DNA from: AC-43 sp963728855
Lineage (GTDB): Bacteria; Actinomycetota; Actinomycetes; Mycobacteriales; Micromonosporaceae
DNA length: 64,000 bases
NCBI GenBank assembly: GCA_963728855.1
Contig: CAVSLN010000007.1
Coordinates: forward strand, 930,001 to 994,000
Direction: 5' to 3'
Shown: piece by piece, positions 48,103-57,260 of the stretch
Numbering within the stretch: the first letter of the stretch is position 1
Layout of the letters: every line of letters begins with the position of its first letter
Notes under the pieces: model-generated
Databases searched by the model: none
Told to the model about the DNA's origin: nothing
The model's input: only the letters and a program-made list of their open reading frames with translations
Program-made: the position numbers and the translations under genes

Positions 48103-49757
48103 GGTGCCTCCAGGTACCGGTGGACGAGGGTCACGGCCATGGCGCCCTCGCCGACGGCGGAGGCGACCCGCTTGACGGAGTTGGCCCGTACGTCGCCGGC
48201 GGCGAAGATGCCCGGGATGCTCGACTCCAGGTAGAACGGGTCCCGGTCGCGGTCCCACCCGCGCGGGCGCTGGCCGTCGGTCAGCAGGTCCGGTCCGGTG
48301 TAGATGAAGCCCTTCGGGTCGCGGGCGACGGTGGCCTCCAGCCAGTCCGTACGCGGCTCGGCGCCGATGAACACGAACAGCTGCCCGGCGGGGACCGTGG
48401 TCCGGGTACCGCCCTTGCTGTCGTGCAGCGTCACCTCCTCGAGGTGCTCGCCACCGCGCGCCTCGACCACTTCCGTGCCGGTGTGCACCACGACGTTCTC
48501 GATCCCGCCCAGCTGCTGGATCAGGTAGTACGACATGGACCGCTCCAGCGAGTCGCCGCGGACCACGACGTGCACGCTGCGGGCGTGCCGGGCGAAGAAC
48601 ACCGCCGCCTGGCCAGCCGAGTTGGCGCCGCCGACGATGTAGACGTCGCTGCCGGCGCAGGACGGGGCCTCGGTGGCGGCGGAGCCGTAGTAGACGCCGC
48701 GGCCGGTGAGCTCGTCGATGCCGGGGGCCACCAGGGGCCGGTACGACACACCGGTCGCCAGGATCACCGTGTGGCCCGAGATCTCCCCGCCGTCGCCGAA
48801 GCGGACCACCCGGGCCGAGCCGCGCGCCTGCACGCTGACCACCTCACGGGTGGTGAGCAGCTCGGCGCCGAACTTGCCGGCCTGGCGGCGGGCCCGGTCG
48901 GTGAGCTGGGCGCCGGACACGCCGTCGGGGAAGCCGAGGTAGTTCTCGATGCGGGAGCTCTGGCCGGCCTGACCACCGGTGGCCCGGCGCTCGACGAGCA
49001 CGGTACGCAGGCCCTCGGAGGCCCCGTACACGGCGGCACCCAGCCCCGCCGGACCGCCACCGATGATGATCAGGTCGTAGAACTCCAGCCCGGGGGCCGT
49101 GGACAGGCCCACGGCGGCGGCGACCTCGGCGGTGCTCGGCGCCGCGAGCGCCTGCCCGTCGGGGAGCACCACGAGCGGGATCGCCTCCGGGCCCTGAGCC
49201 GCCGCGTCGAGCAGCCGCCGGCCCTCCGGCTCGTCGGCGGCGTACCAGCGGTACGGCACCAGGTTGGCGGCGAGGAAGTCACGGACCTCGTACGACGGCG
49301 CGCTCCACCGGTGCCCGACGACCTTGACGTCCTCGACGTCCCGCTCGCCGACCGCGAGCCACGTCTCCAGCAGCGCGTCGACCACCGGGTACAGCTTCTC
49401 CTCCGGCGGGTCCCACGGCTTGAGCAGGTAGTGATCCACATCGACGAGGTTGATCGCCTGGATCGCCGCGTCGGTGTCCGCGTACGCGGTCAGCAGCGCC
49501 CGGCGGGCGTGCGGGAACAGGTCCATCGCCTGCTCCAGGAAGTCGATCCCGCTCATCTGCGGCATCCGGTAGTCGGCGAGGATCACCGCGACCCGGCCGC
49601 CGCGCAGCTTCAGCTCGCGCAGCGCGTCGAGCGCCTCGTCACCCGAGGACGCCCGGACGATCTGGTACTCCTCGCCGTAGCGGCGGCGCAGGTCGCGGGC
49701 GATCGCCCGCGAGACGGCGGGATCGTCGTCAACGGTGAACACGGCGGCACGCCCCAC
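48099..49757 (-). CDS. Response regulator receiver fused to a thioredoxin-reductase-like flavoprotein
   Basis: The 552-residue product starts with a receiver domain (AVFTVDDDPAVSRAIARDL; phospho-acceptor Asp62 in ILADYRMP; Lys in LLKPWDPP), then a thioredoxin-fold-like linker (about 130-225) and a TrxR-type FAD/NAD module (DLIIIGGGPAGLGAAVYGAS, ATGGQAGQSSRIENYLGFPD, VYIVGGANSAGQAAVFFA, GIFAAGDVRANSVKRVASA). The redox CxxC of true thioredoxin reductases is absent; the region reads ATEAPSCAGSD with one Cys. It is therefore probably an NAD(P)H-linked flavin enzyme whose activity is set by phosphorylation from the downstream kinase. The GTG at 49757 has GGAG seven bases upstream. Confidence 0.93.
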   Translation of the reverse strand: MGRAAVFTVDDDPAVSRAIARDLRRRYGEEYQIVRASSGDEALDALRELKLRGGRVAVILADYRMPQMSGIDFLEQAMDLFPHARRALLTAYADTDAAIQAINLVDVDHYLLKPWDPPEEKLYPVVDALLETWLAVGERDVEDVKVVGHRWSAPSYEVRDFLAANLVPYRWYAADEPEGRRLLDAAAQGPEAIPLVVLPDGQALAAPSTAEVAAAVGLSTAPGLEFYDLIIIGGGPAGLGAAVYGASEGLRTVLVERRATGGQAGQSSRIENYLGFPDGVSGAQLTDRARRQAGKFGAELLTTREVVSVQARGSARVVRFGDGGEISGHTVILATGVSYRPLVAPGIDELTGRGVYYGSAATEAPSCAGSDVYIVGGANSAGQAAVFFARHARSVHVVVRGDSLERSMSYYLIQQLGGIENVVVHTGTEVVEARGGEHLEEVTLHDSKGGTRTTVPAGQLFVFIGAEPRTDWLEATVARDPKGFIYTGPDLLTDGQRPRGWDRDRDPFYLESSIPGIFAAGDVRANSVKRVASAVGEGAMAVTLVHRYLEAP

Positions 49758-49825
49758 CAGCTGTCTCCTGTTCGCTCGGCCGCTTCAGTCTTCACCGCGA
49801 ACCGGGGCGCCCGCCAGCCCAGGGG

Positions 49826-50119
49826 TCAGCTGTGCGCGTACGACCGGGCGCCGGCCACTGTGAAGGCAGCCTCGTCGGCGTAGCACCACCACCAGTCCTC
49901 GCCCGGCTCGTACGACTGGACCAGCGGGTGTCCGGCCGCGTGGAAGTGGGCCGTGGCGTGCTTGTTCGGAGAGGAGTCGCAGCAGCCGACGTGCCCGCAC
50001 TCCATGCACATGCGCAGGTGCACCCAGCGACCGCCGGTCTTCAGGCAGTCCTCGCAGCCGTCCGCGCTGGGCCGGACGTCGGGTAGGCCGGCGAGGTGGG
50101 TACAGGTGGGAGAGGTCAT
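49826..50119 (-). CDS. UBP-type zinc-finger protein
   Basis: The 97-residue product is one ZnF-UBP domain: Cys/His ligands in CTHLAGLPDV, CEDCLKTGGRWVHLRMCMEC, GHVGCCDSS and NKHATAHFHAAGHPLVQSYE, ending WWWCYADEAAF. In eukaryotes this domain binds the free C-terminus of ubiquitin; in bacteria its ligand is unknown. Proteins of this kind are often encoded next to receiver-TrxR fusions, as here. ATG 50119 overlaps the exporter stop (ATGA). It ends 68 bases before the reductase gene. Confidence 0.9.
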   Translation of the reverse strand: MTSPTCTHLAGLPDVRPSADGCEDCLKTGGRWVHLRMCMECGHVGCCDSSPNKHATAHFHAAGHPLVQSYEPGEDWWWCYADEAAFTVAGARSYAHS

Positions 50120-51660
50120 GTCGCCAACTCTTGCACGCGCGCGGCGTCCCGCGGAGCACGGCGGCGGCCGGGCAGGGCCAGCCCGGCGAGCGCGGCGACC
50201 GCGCACAGTGCCGCGGTGGCCAGGAAGATCTCGTGGTACTCGGTGCGCAGCGCGGCCTGCACGGCGCCGGCGTACGCGGCGAGCTGTTTCGCGTACTCCT
50301 CCCTGGTCACCCCGAAGGGCAGCGGGGTCGGCAGCTTCGCGGTCAGCTCCTGGAAGCGGCGCAGGCCCCAGGCGGACAGCGCGGCCACCCCCAGCAGCAT
50401 CCCGACGGTCCGGGCGACCACGGTCAGGGCCGACGCGATGCCGTGCTGCGCCGGCGGCACCGCGCGCAGCACCGCCGCGGCGAGCGGCGCGACCACCAGG
50501 CCCAGGCCGAGGCCGGCGACCGCGAGGTCGGTGTCGAGGCGCGGCAGCGCGAGCGGGCCGAGCCGGTAGTGGGCGGCGAGCACGTCGGCCGGCCAGCCGG
50601 CCACCAGCCAGTAGGCCGCAGCGGACAGCGCCAGCCCTCCGGCGGTCACCCACCGCTCCCCCAGCCTCGGTACGAGCAGCCCACCGGCCACCGCACCGAG
50701 CGGCAGCGCGACGAGGAAGCGGGTCAGCAGCAGCGCGCCACCGGTGGCGTCCTTGTGCAGCAAGGTCTGCGCCATCAGCGGGATATCGACAAGCGTCACC
50801 ATCAGCGCGGTACCGGCCAGGAAGCTCACCCCGAGCGCGGTGTAAAGCGGCCGGCGGGCCACGCTGGTGGGGTCGAGCAGCCGGGTGCGCGCCCGTGCCT
50901 CCCAGGCCGCGAACGCGAGCAGTACCACCGCTCCCGCCCCGAGCGTCGGCGCGCCCCAGGACGGCAGCGCCGCCCGTTGCGGGTCGGGGTTGTAGAGCCC
51001 GACCACCAGCAGCCCCAGGCCGACCGCCAGCAGCGCACCGCCGGTGAGGTCCACCCGCGCGGGCTCCCTCTGCACCCGCCGGGCCGGTACGGCCCAGTGC
51101 ACGGCGACCGCGGCCAGTACGGCGAGCGGCACGTTGATCCAGAAGATGCCCCGCCAGCCGATCGCGGCCGCGATCCCGGCTCCGTACAGCGGGCCCAGCA
51201 CGCTGCCCAGTTCCTGCGCGGCGCCCACCGCGCCCAGTACGGCCGGCCGGCTGCGCTCGGCGAACAGGTCGGCGGCCAGCGCCATGGTGACCGGAAGCAG
51301 CGCGCCACCCGCGAGCCCCTGCAGCGTACGGCCGGCCACCAGCGGGACGAGCGCGTCCGCGCTGGCGGTGAGCGCCGAGCCGGCCGCGAAGCCGAGCAGG
51401 CACACCTGGATCGTGGCGCGCCGCCCGTACCGGTCGGACAGCCTGCCCAGCAGCGGCATGCCGGCGACGTAGCCGAGCAGGTACCCGGTGACGATCGGAG
51501 TGGCCCGCTCCAGGTGGTTGAGCGGGATGTCGAGGTCCCCGACGATCTCCACCAGTACGGTGACCACGACGTACGCGTCGAGCGCGCCGAGCAGTACGGC
51601 GAGGCCGCCGACGCCGACCGCCGACCGGTGTCGGGCCGGCCGGGCGGCGTCAGGGTGCAC
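50116..51660 (-). CDS. MFS exporter of the DHA2/P55 type
   Basis: The 514-residue product has about 14 membrane helices, motif A (GRLSDRYGRRATIQV) and the DHA2 motif C region (GAAQELGSVLGPLYGAGIAA). With the LprG-like lipoprotein gene directly upstream it matches the LprG-P55 (Rv1411c-Rv1410c) arrangement, in which the lipoprotein and transporter move triacylated lipids to the envelope and give drug tolerance. A hydrophilic insert near residues 440-470 (GVTREEYAKQLAAYAGAVQA) is compatible with the periplasmic hairpin of that group. The GTG at 51660 overlaps the lipoprotein gene by 11 bases. Confidence 0.9.
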   Translation of the reverse strand: MHPDAARPARHRSAVGVGGLAVLLGALDAYVVVTVLVEIVGDLDIPLNHLERATPIVTGYLLGYVAGMPLLGRLSDRYGRRATIQVCLLGFAAGSALTASADALVPLVAGRTLQGLAGGALLPVTMALAADLFAERSRPAVLGAVGAAQELGSVLGPLYGAGIAAAIGWRGIFWINVPLAVLAAVAVHWAVPARRVQREPARVDLTGGALLAVGLGLLVVGLYNPDPQRAALPSWGAPTLGAGAVVLLAFAAWEARARTRLLDPTSVARRPLYTALGVSFLAGTALMVTLVDIPLMAQTLLHKDATGGALLLTRFLVALPLGAVAGGLLVPRLGERWVTAGGLALSAAAYWLVAGWPADVLAAHYRLGPLALPRLDTDLAVAGLGLGLVVAPLAAAVLRAVPPAQHGIASALTVVARTVGMLLGVAALSAWGLRRFQELTAKLPTPLPFGVTREEYAKQLAAYAGAVQAALRTEYHEIFLATAALCAVAALAGLALPGRRRAPRDAARVQELAT

Positions 51661-52354
51661 TGATGGTCACCGGAGCGTCGTAGTCGGTGAACGCGATGGT
51701 GATCTTCCCGCCCTTGCCGGACGCGCCCCCGGGCACCGTGAACTCGCCCTTGAGCGGCCGCTTCGAGTCCGCCGCGAGCCAGATCTTCCCGGTCACGTTG
51801 TCGCCGACCCCGGGTACCAGCGCGTTGAGCGTACCGGGCGCCGTGGTGACCGCGACCCGGTAGGCGTCCTTCCCGCCGACCTGCTCCTTGGCCTCCGTAC
51901 GGGCGCCGGACACGCTGCCCAGCAGCTTGGCCACGCCCCGCTCGGGGTCGAGGATCGCGGACGGATCGTACACCGAGGACGCCAGCGACAGCGGCAGCTG
52001 CTGGAAGCCGCCGGTCGGCCCCTTGACGTAGAGCTTGTCGCCGACGACCACGAACTGCACCTCGACCGTCGCGCCCAGCTGCTCGACGGTGGCGGTGCCC
52101 TTCGCCTCGCCGGCCCGGGTGAGCACGCCGTCGGCGTGGTGCACCGCGATGTCGCCGACCGTACCCTGCACGTCGAGCGTGAAGTGGACGGTCTTCACGT
52201 CCTTCACGGACACCACGGAGGCGGCCAGCAGCTGGGACGCCGCGGGCAGGTCGGAGGTGGTCGTCTTGTTGTCACCGCTGCAGCCGGCCAGGCCGGCGGC
52301 GAGGACGGCGGAGGCGATCATCACAGCGGCCCGGGTACGGGAGGTCCACGACAT
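51650..52354 (-). CDS. lprG: LprG/LppX-family lipoprotein
   Basis: The 234-residue product has a lipoprotein signal (AVLAAGLAGCSG) and the LppX_LprAFG fold, a half-barrel with a hydrophobic cavity for acylated lipids (VHFTLDVQGTVGDIAVHHAD, GFQQLPLSLASSVYDPSAIL, VTGKIWLAADSKRPLKGEF). It overlaps the downstream P55-like exporter gene, the same order as in mycobacteria, supporting a joint role in lipid delivery to the cell surface. It heads the minus-strand run that continues to the histidine kinase. Confidence 0.9.
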   Translation of the reverse strand: MSWTSRTRAAVMIASAVLAAGLAGCSGDNKTTTSDLPAASQLLAASVVSVKDVKTVHFTLDVQGTVGDIAVHHADGVLTRAGEAKGTATVEQLGATVEVQFVVVGDKLYVKGPTGGFQQLPLSLASSVYDPSAILDPERGVAKLLGSVSGARTEAKEQVGGKDAYRVAVTTAPGTLNALVPGVGDNVTGKIWLAADSKRPLKGEFTVPGGASGKGGKITIAFTDYDAPVTISAP

Positions 52355-52503
52355 ACGGCGACTCTAGCGTCAGGGCCCCGCGTCCCGGCGCGGCCAAATG
52401 TCACGGCTCGTCTATCATGGTGCGACCGTTCCGGGCGCCCGCCGCAGGACGTGGCCCGGAATGGTCGTTGCTCCCCCGCCCTCGTACCTGTGAACGGGTC
52501 CTC

Positions 52504-53469
52504 ATGCCTGCCACCCCCGTCGTCAGCGTCGTGATCCCGACGCGGGCGCGCCCGCCGCTGGTCACCCGCGCCGTACGCAGCGCGCTGGCCCAGACGTTCG
52601 GGGACCTCGAGGTCGTGGTGGTGGTCGACGGGCCGGACCCGGAGACGGTCGAGGCGCTCGGCGCGATCGACGACCCGCGCCTGCGCGTGCTGCAGCTGGC
52701 CGAGTCGGGCGGCGCGCCCAACGCCCGCAACGAGGGGGTACGGGCGGCGCGCGGCGAGTGGACCGCGCTGCTGGACGACGACGACGAGTGGCTGCCCGAG
52801 AAGCTCGCCGTGCAGCTCGACCTCGCGAAGAGCGCGGCGGTACCGGCGCCGGTCGTGATCAGCCGGCTGGTCACCCGTACCCCCCGGGCGGACTTCGTGC
52901 TGCCGCGCCGGTTACCCGACCCGGGCGAGCCGCTCAGCGAGTACTTCTCGGTCCGGCGCGGGCTGTTCCACGGCGACGGCTTCATCCAGACCTCGACGAT
53001 CATGGCGCCGACCGAGCTGCTGCGCCGGGTACCGTTCACCGTGGGCCTGCGCCGCCTGCAGGAGCTGGACTGGGGGCTGCGGTCGCTGGCCCTCGACGGC
53101 GTCGACCTGGTGATCGCGCCCGAGCCGCTGGTGATCTGGCACGCCGACGAGAACCGGCCCCGGGTCAGCTTCGACGCGCCCTGGCAGGAGACGCTCGAAT
53201 GGCTGCGCCGCAGCCGTCCGCTGGTCACCCCGCGGGCGTACGCGGCCCTGGCGATGAGTGTGGTCAGCTCGATGGCCGCGCCGACCCGCAGCTTCCGGGT
53301 CTTCCGGATGCTGCTGCGGGAGGCCCGGCGGTACGGCCGTCCGGGCCTGATCGACTATGTGACCTTTCTCCAAATCTGGGCGATCCCGCCGGGCCTGCGC
53401 CGCCGGCTGCGCGACCTGATCCTGCGCCGCCGCCACGGTCAGAGCCAGCGCGACGATCAGAGCCAGTAG
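52504..53469 (+). CDS. Glycosyltransferase family 2
   Basis: Inverting GT-A transferase, probably for a cell-surface glycan. The 321-residue product has VVSVVIPTRARPPLVTRAVR, the nucleotide-binding VVVDGPDPETVEAL, GGAPNARNEGVRAARGEWTA and a DDDDEW metal motif. ATG 52504 gives the canonical N-terminus; a start at 52417 would add an unusual 29 residues. No other polysaccharide genes are adjacent. The 149-bp gap upstream carries nothing else recognisable. Confidence 0.88.
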   Translation: MPATPVVSVVIPTRARPPLVTRAVRSALAQTFGDLEVVVVVDGPDPETVEALGAIDDPRLRVLQLAESGGAPNARNEGVRAARGEWTALLDDDDEWLPEKLAVQLDLAKSAAVPAPVVISRLVTRTPRADFVLPRRLPDPGEPLSEYFSVRRGLFHGDGFIQTSTIMAPTELLRRVPFTVGLRRLQELDWGLRSLALDGVDLVIAPEPLVIWHADENRPRVSFDAPWQETLEWLRRSRPLVTPRAYAALAMSVVSSMAAPTRSFRVFRMLLREARRYGRPGLIDYVTFLQIWAIPPGLRRRLRDLILRRRHGQSQRDDQSQ

Positions 53470-53493
53470 GGGTCGCGCCGGAGGTAGCTCCCC

Positions 53494-54280
53494 TCAGCTC
53501 GGCCTTACGTCGGCCGTGGGCAACCGCCGTCCGCGCGGCCGGCGAAGGCTCACGAGAGCGGCGACCAGCCGGGCGTAGACGATCACCAGCGCGGTGCCAC
53601 AGATGGCGAGAGCGCCGAGCGATACCCGGTCCAGCCGCTCCAGCGGAACCGAGCGGAACGCGTTGACCAGCAGCAGGATCATCGCGAGCCCTACGCTGCC
53701 GGCGGCCGCCCCGACCAGCCGGGCCTGCTGGGCGCGTGCCCTGGAACACGCCGCTGTTGTTCGAGATCATCACGAACCCGACGGCGCAGCCCAGGAACAG
53801 CACGACGACGCCGGCGAGCGCGCCCAGCCGTACGCCCGGCTCGAGGTCGGGGGTCCGTACCACGGTCACGAGCAGCACGAACACACCGACCAAGAACAGT
53901 CCGGCGGTACCGGCGGCGCCACCCCGTACCAGGGCCGCGTCGAACGGGGTGCTGAAGTTGTAGTGGCTCGGTACGCCGCGCCACGCCTGGACTGCCATGA
54001 TCGCGGTCTCGCCCACGCCGAAGAGCACCGTGGTGGCGCCGATCACGTGGCGCTGCCACGCCCGGGTACGCAGCCGGGGCAGCAGGACCGCCACCGACCA
54101 CGCGGTCAACCAGCCGGTCTCGGCGAACGTGGCCGGCTTGCGCAGCGACACCGGCCCGGTGACCGGGCCACCGGTGACCGTAAGCGCGACGATGTGGAAC
54201 AGCATCGTGACGAGCAGCGCGCCGCCGACGACCCACAGCACGCGCGGCCAGCCGGAGCGGACAACGAGTGGCGTGGTCAT
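53494..54280 (-). CDS. Integral membrane protein of unknown function, frameshifted near 53735
   Basis: From ATG 54280 the frame encodes about seven membrane helices (VLWVVGGALLVTMLFHIVAL, FLVGVFVLLVTVV, LAGVVVLFLGCAVGFVMIS) with the loop AWRGVPSHYNFSTPFDAALV. At about 53735 one base too many moves the last part, LVGAAAGSVGLAMILLLVNA followed by a basic tail ending TADVRPS, into another frame. Read together they give a coherent membrane protein of about 260 residues with no catalytic motif. The shift lies in a GC-rich run, so an assembly error is possible. ATG 54280 overlaps the stop of a 21-codon leader frame. Confidence 0.7.
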
Positions 54281-54342
54281 GCCGCACCCGCCCGGCTGAA
54301 CGGGGGCATCTCCCCGGCCGGGAACTCGTCGATCTCGGTCAT
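54277..54342 (-). CDS. 21-codon leader ORF coupled to the membrane-protein gene
   Basis: ATG 54342 has an excellent ribosome site (GAAGGAGG, five bases upstream) and encodes MTEIDEFPAGEMPPFSRAGA plus Ala, stopping in an ATGA overlap with the membrane-protein start, which has no ribosome site of its own. It therefore looks like a translated leader that delivers ribosomes, or the remnant of a longer coupled gene. The peptide has no signal or core-peptide features. Confidence 0.55.
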   Translation of the reverse strand: MTEIDEFPAGEMPPFSRAGAA

Positions 54343-54419
54343 CGTGTCCTCCTTCCGTCCTTTCCGACGCTAGGCACCGGCGGCGCCGCTCGAATCCGTG
54401 AAGTCGCCAGTAGGCTTCC

Positions 54420-57110
54420 ATGGTGCTGGCCGGGCGGGCGAAGGAGCGGGCCGAGCTCGACGCGCTCCTGCGGCGGGTACGCGCCGGGCAGGGTGGCGGC
54501 GTCGTCCTGCGGGGCGAGCCGGGCATCGGCAAGACCGCCCTGCTGGAGTACGCCGCACAGCGCGCCACCGGGTTCCGGGTGCTCCGTACGGCCGGCGTCG
54601 AACCGGAGTCCGACCTCGGCTACGCCACACTGCACGGGCTACTCCTGCCCGTACTGGACCGGGTGGACCGGCTGCCCGAACCGCAGGCGCACGGGCTCGG
54701 CGTGGTGTTCGGGCGGGCCACCGGGCCCGCACCGGACCGGTTCCTGGTGGCCCTCGCGACGCTGTCGCTGCTCTCGGAGGTGGCCGGCGAAGGGCCGGTA
54801 CTGTGCGTCGTCGACGACGCGCACTGGGCGGACCGGCCCACGCTGGACACCGTCGCGTTCGTGGCGCGGCGGCTCGACGCCGAGCCGGTCGCGCTCGCAC
54901 TCGCGGTCCGGGCCGACGAGGGGCGGCCGCTCGACCCGGCTGGGCTGGTCGACCTCCCGCTGGCCGGCCTCGACCGGGCAGCGGCCGAGGCTTTGCTCGT
55001 CGAGCGGGCCGGGGACCGGCTGTCCGCGCCGGACCGGGGCGAGCTGCTGCGCGCGACGGCCGGCAACCCCCTCGCGATCCGGGAGTTACCGGCCTCCGCC
55101 CTGCGGGATGCCGGGCCGGGCTCCCCCGAGCCGCTGCCGCTGGCCGCCGGGCTCCAGCGCGCCTTCCTCGACCGCGCCCGCCGGCGGGACCCCGCCGCGC
55201 AGCGCCTCCTGCTTCTCGTGGCCGCGAGCGGTACCGGCCGGCTCGACACGCTGCGGCGGGCCGAGACCCTCCTGGGTGGGCCGCCCGGCGAGCTGAGCGA
55301 TCTCGTCGTCGCGGACGGCACGGCGCTAGCCTTCCGGCACCCGCTGATGCGCTCTGCCATCTACCACGGTGCCCCGCCCGAGGAGCGCCGCGCCGCGCCG
55401 CGCACCGCGCGCTGGCGATGGCGCTGCTCGGCGAGCCGGCCGAGCTGGACCGCCGCGCCTGGCACCTCAGCCGGGCCGCCGACGGGCCGGACGAACAGGT
55501 CGCCGCCGAGCTGGAGCGCTCCGCCGAGCAGGCACTGCGCCGGGCCGGGCCGGGCCGCCGAGCTCAGCGCGCGGGAGCGGCACCGGGCGAGGCGCTCGGT
55601 GGCCGCGGCGGCGGCGTGGTGGCAGGGCGGGGACGCGGTACGGGCGCGGGCACTGATGGAGCAGGCCGAACGGGCCGACCCCGAGGCGGTACGGGTGGAC
55701 CTCGCCGGGCTGCGGGCGCTCATGGAGCTGCGTGCCGGTACGCCCGCCGAGGCGGTCGCGCTGCTGCGCCCGGTCATCCCCGATGCCCTGCGCGCCGACC
55801 GGTACCGGGCGGTCGAGCTGCTGCTCGTGCTCGGGGAGGCGACGTTTCACGCCAACACGGCCGACGCGTACGCCGAGATCGCCGAGGCGCTGGAGCGGCT
55901 CCCGCTGCCCGGCGACGAGCCCGAGGCGGTGATCGCCCGGCTGTTCCGGGCCGCCTGCCGGGTCCGTACCGGCGCGGAGCCCGGCCTGGCCCCCGGCGAC
56001 CTCGATGCGGTCGAGCGGCTCACCGACCCGGCGATGCTGGGCTGGGCCGGCGGCATGGCCCGGGGCCTCGGCGACCACGAGCTGGCCCGGCGCCTCTGGG
56101 CCGGAGCCGTACGCCGGGCCCGGGCGCTGGGCGCGGCCGGCACCCTCGCCTGGGCACTGGAGTACCTGGTCGCCGACGAGCTGGCCGGTGGCCGGCTGGG
56201 CGCCGCCGAGGCGTACGCGGAGGAGGGGTACCGGTTCGCCGAGGAGACCGGGCAACCCAACACGGCGTGCCGGCACCTGGGGTGGCTCGCGTTGCTGGCC
56301 GCGCTACGGGGCCGGGAGCACGACGCGCGGCGGCTGGCCGAGGACGCGCTCGCCCGGGCGTACGAGCACCGGCTCGTCGGGGCGAGGACGTGGGCGTACC
56401 GCGCGCTGGGCCTACTCGACCTCGCGGCCGGCCGCCCCGCCGACGCGCTGGCCCGCTTCGAGGCGGTCGACCGCGGCGGCGGTACCACCCATCCCGGCAT
56501 CGTCTTGTCCACCGTGCCGGACCTCGTCGAGGTCGCCGTGCGCGCCGAGCGGCCGGAGCGCGCCGCCGCGCCGCTCGCCCGGTACACCACCTGGGCCGAG
56601 GCGACCGGCTCCCCCGCCCCGCTGGCCCTGGCCGCCAGGTGCCGGGCGCTGCTCGCCGCCCCCGACGCCGCCGAGGCCGCGTACCAGGAGGCCCTGCGGC
56701 TGCACGAGACCGCCGACGAGCCGCTGGAGCATGCCCGTACCCGGCTGGTGTTCGGCCAGCACCTGCGGCGCGAGCGGCGCCGAGCCGACGCCCGCCCGCA
56801 CCTGCGCGCGGCCCTGGAGACCTTCCGCCGGCTCGGCGCGGAGGCCTGGGCCGACCGCGCCGCCGAGGAGCTCCGGGCCAGCGGGGAGACCGCCCGACGG
56901 CGGGAGCCGAGTACGCTGGCCGACCTCACCCCGCAGGAGCTGCGCATCGTCTCGGCGGTAGCCGAGGGCGCCATCAACCGGGAGGTCGCCGCCGCGCTGT
57001 TCCTCAGCCCCCGCACCGTCGACTACCACCTGCGGAAGGTGTTCCAGAAGACCGGGGTCAGCTCGCGGGCCGAGCTCATCAAGCTCAGCCTGGCCGGGTA
57101 CGACGGATGA
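54420..57110 (+). CDS. LuxR-family regulator with AAA ATPase domain (LAL type), with a compensated frameshift region
   Basis: Large ATP-binding LuxR protein of 896 codons: Walker A GEPGIGKTALLEYAA, Walker B VLCVVDDAHWADRP, a long TPR-like middle and a C-terminal LuxR helix-turn-helix (LTPQELRIVSAVAEGAINRE, SPRTVDYHLRKVFQ). Residues about 325-378 (55393-55560) are Trp/Ser/Pro-rich nonsense; the sensible continuation HRALAMALLGEPAELDRRAW lies in another frame, and a second shift returns to AAELSARERHRARR. TAGGCT just before the start suggests a leaderless message from ATG 54420 or GTG 54423. Target genes are unknown. Confidence 0.85.
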   Translation: MVLAGRAKERAELDALLRRVRAGQGGGVVLRGEPGIGKTALLEYAAQRATGFRVLRTAGVEPESDLGYATLHGLLLPVLDRVDRLPEPQAHGLGVVFGRATGPAPDRFLVALATLSLLSEVAGEGPVLCVVDDAHWADRPTLDTVAFVARRLDAEPVALALAVRADEGRPLDPAGLVDLPLAGLDRAAAEALLVERAGDRLSAPDRGELLRATAGNPLAIRELPASALRDAGPGSPEPLPLAAGLQRAFLDRARRRDPAAQRLLLLVAASGTGRLDTLRRAETLLGGPPGELSDLVVADGTALAFRHPLMRSAIYHGAPPEERRAAPRTARWRWRCSASRPSWTAAPGTSAGPPTGRTNRSPPSWSAPPSRHCAGPGRAAELSARERHRARRSVAAAAAWWQGGDAVRARALMEQAERADPEAVRVDLAGLRALMELRAGTPAEAVALLRPVIPDALRADRYRAVELLLVLGEATFHANTADAYAEIAEALERLPLPGDEPEAVIARLFRAACRVRTGAEPGLAPGDLDAVERLTDPAMLGWAGGMARGLGDHELARRLWAGAVRRARALGAAGTLAWALEYLVADELAGGRLGAAEAYAEEGYRFAEETGQPNTACRHLGWLALLAALRGREHDARRLAEDALARAYEHRLVGARTWAYRALGLLDLAAGRPADALARFEAVDRGGGTTHPGIVLSTVPDLVEVAVRAERPERAAAPLARYTTWAEATGSPAPLALAARCRALLAAPDAAEAAYQEALRLHETADEPLEHARTRLVFGQHLRRERRRADARPHLRAALETFRRLGAEAWADRAAEELRASGETARRREPSTLADLTPQELRIVSAVAEGAINREVAAALFLSPRTVDYHLRKVFQKTGVSSRAELIKLSLAGYDG

Positions 57111-57260
57111 GCCGAGCGAAGGTGCATGCACACCCGTGCCGCGTTACCCGGACTACCTTGACCGGATCGACGGGCTCGACGCGGAGATCTGGGTGCCGCC
57201 CAGCCGTGGGCAGCGCCCGTCGTCTGGCTCGTGCTGAGCGCCCGTGCGATCGCCGGCCCG

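Noticed and set aside
57111..57260. Short plus-strand frame PDYLDRIDGLDAEIWVPPS after the LuxR gene
   Set aside because: It looks protein-like in part but has no start or ribosome site and matches no family I know; possibly a gene remnant.
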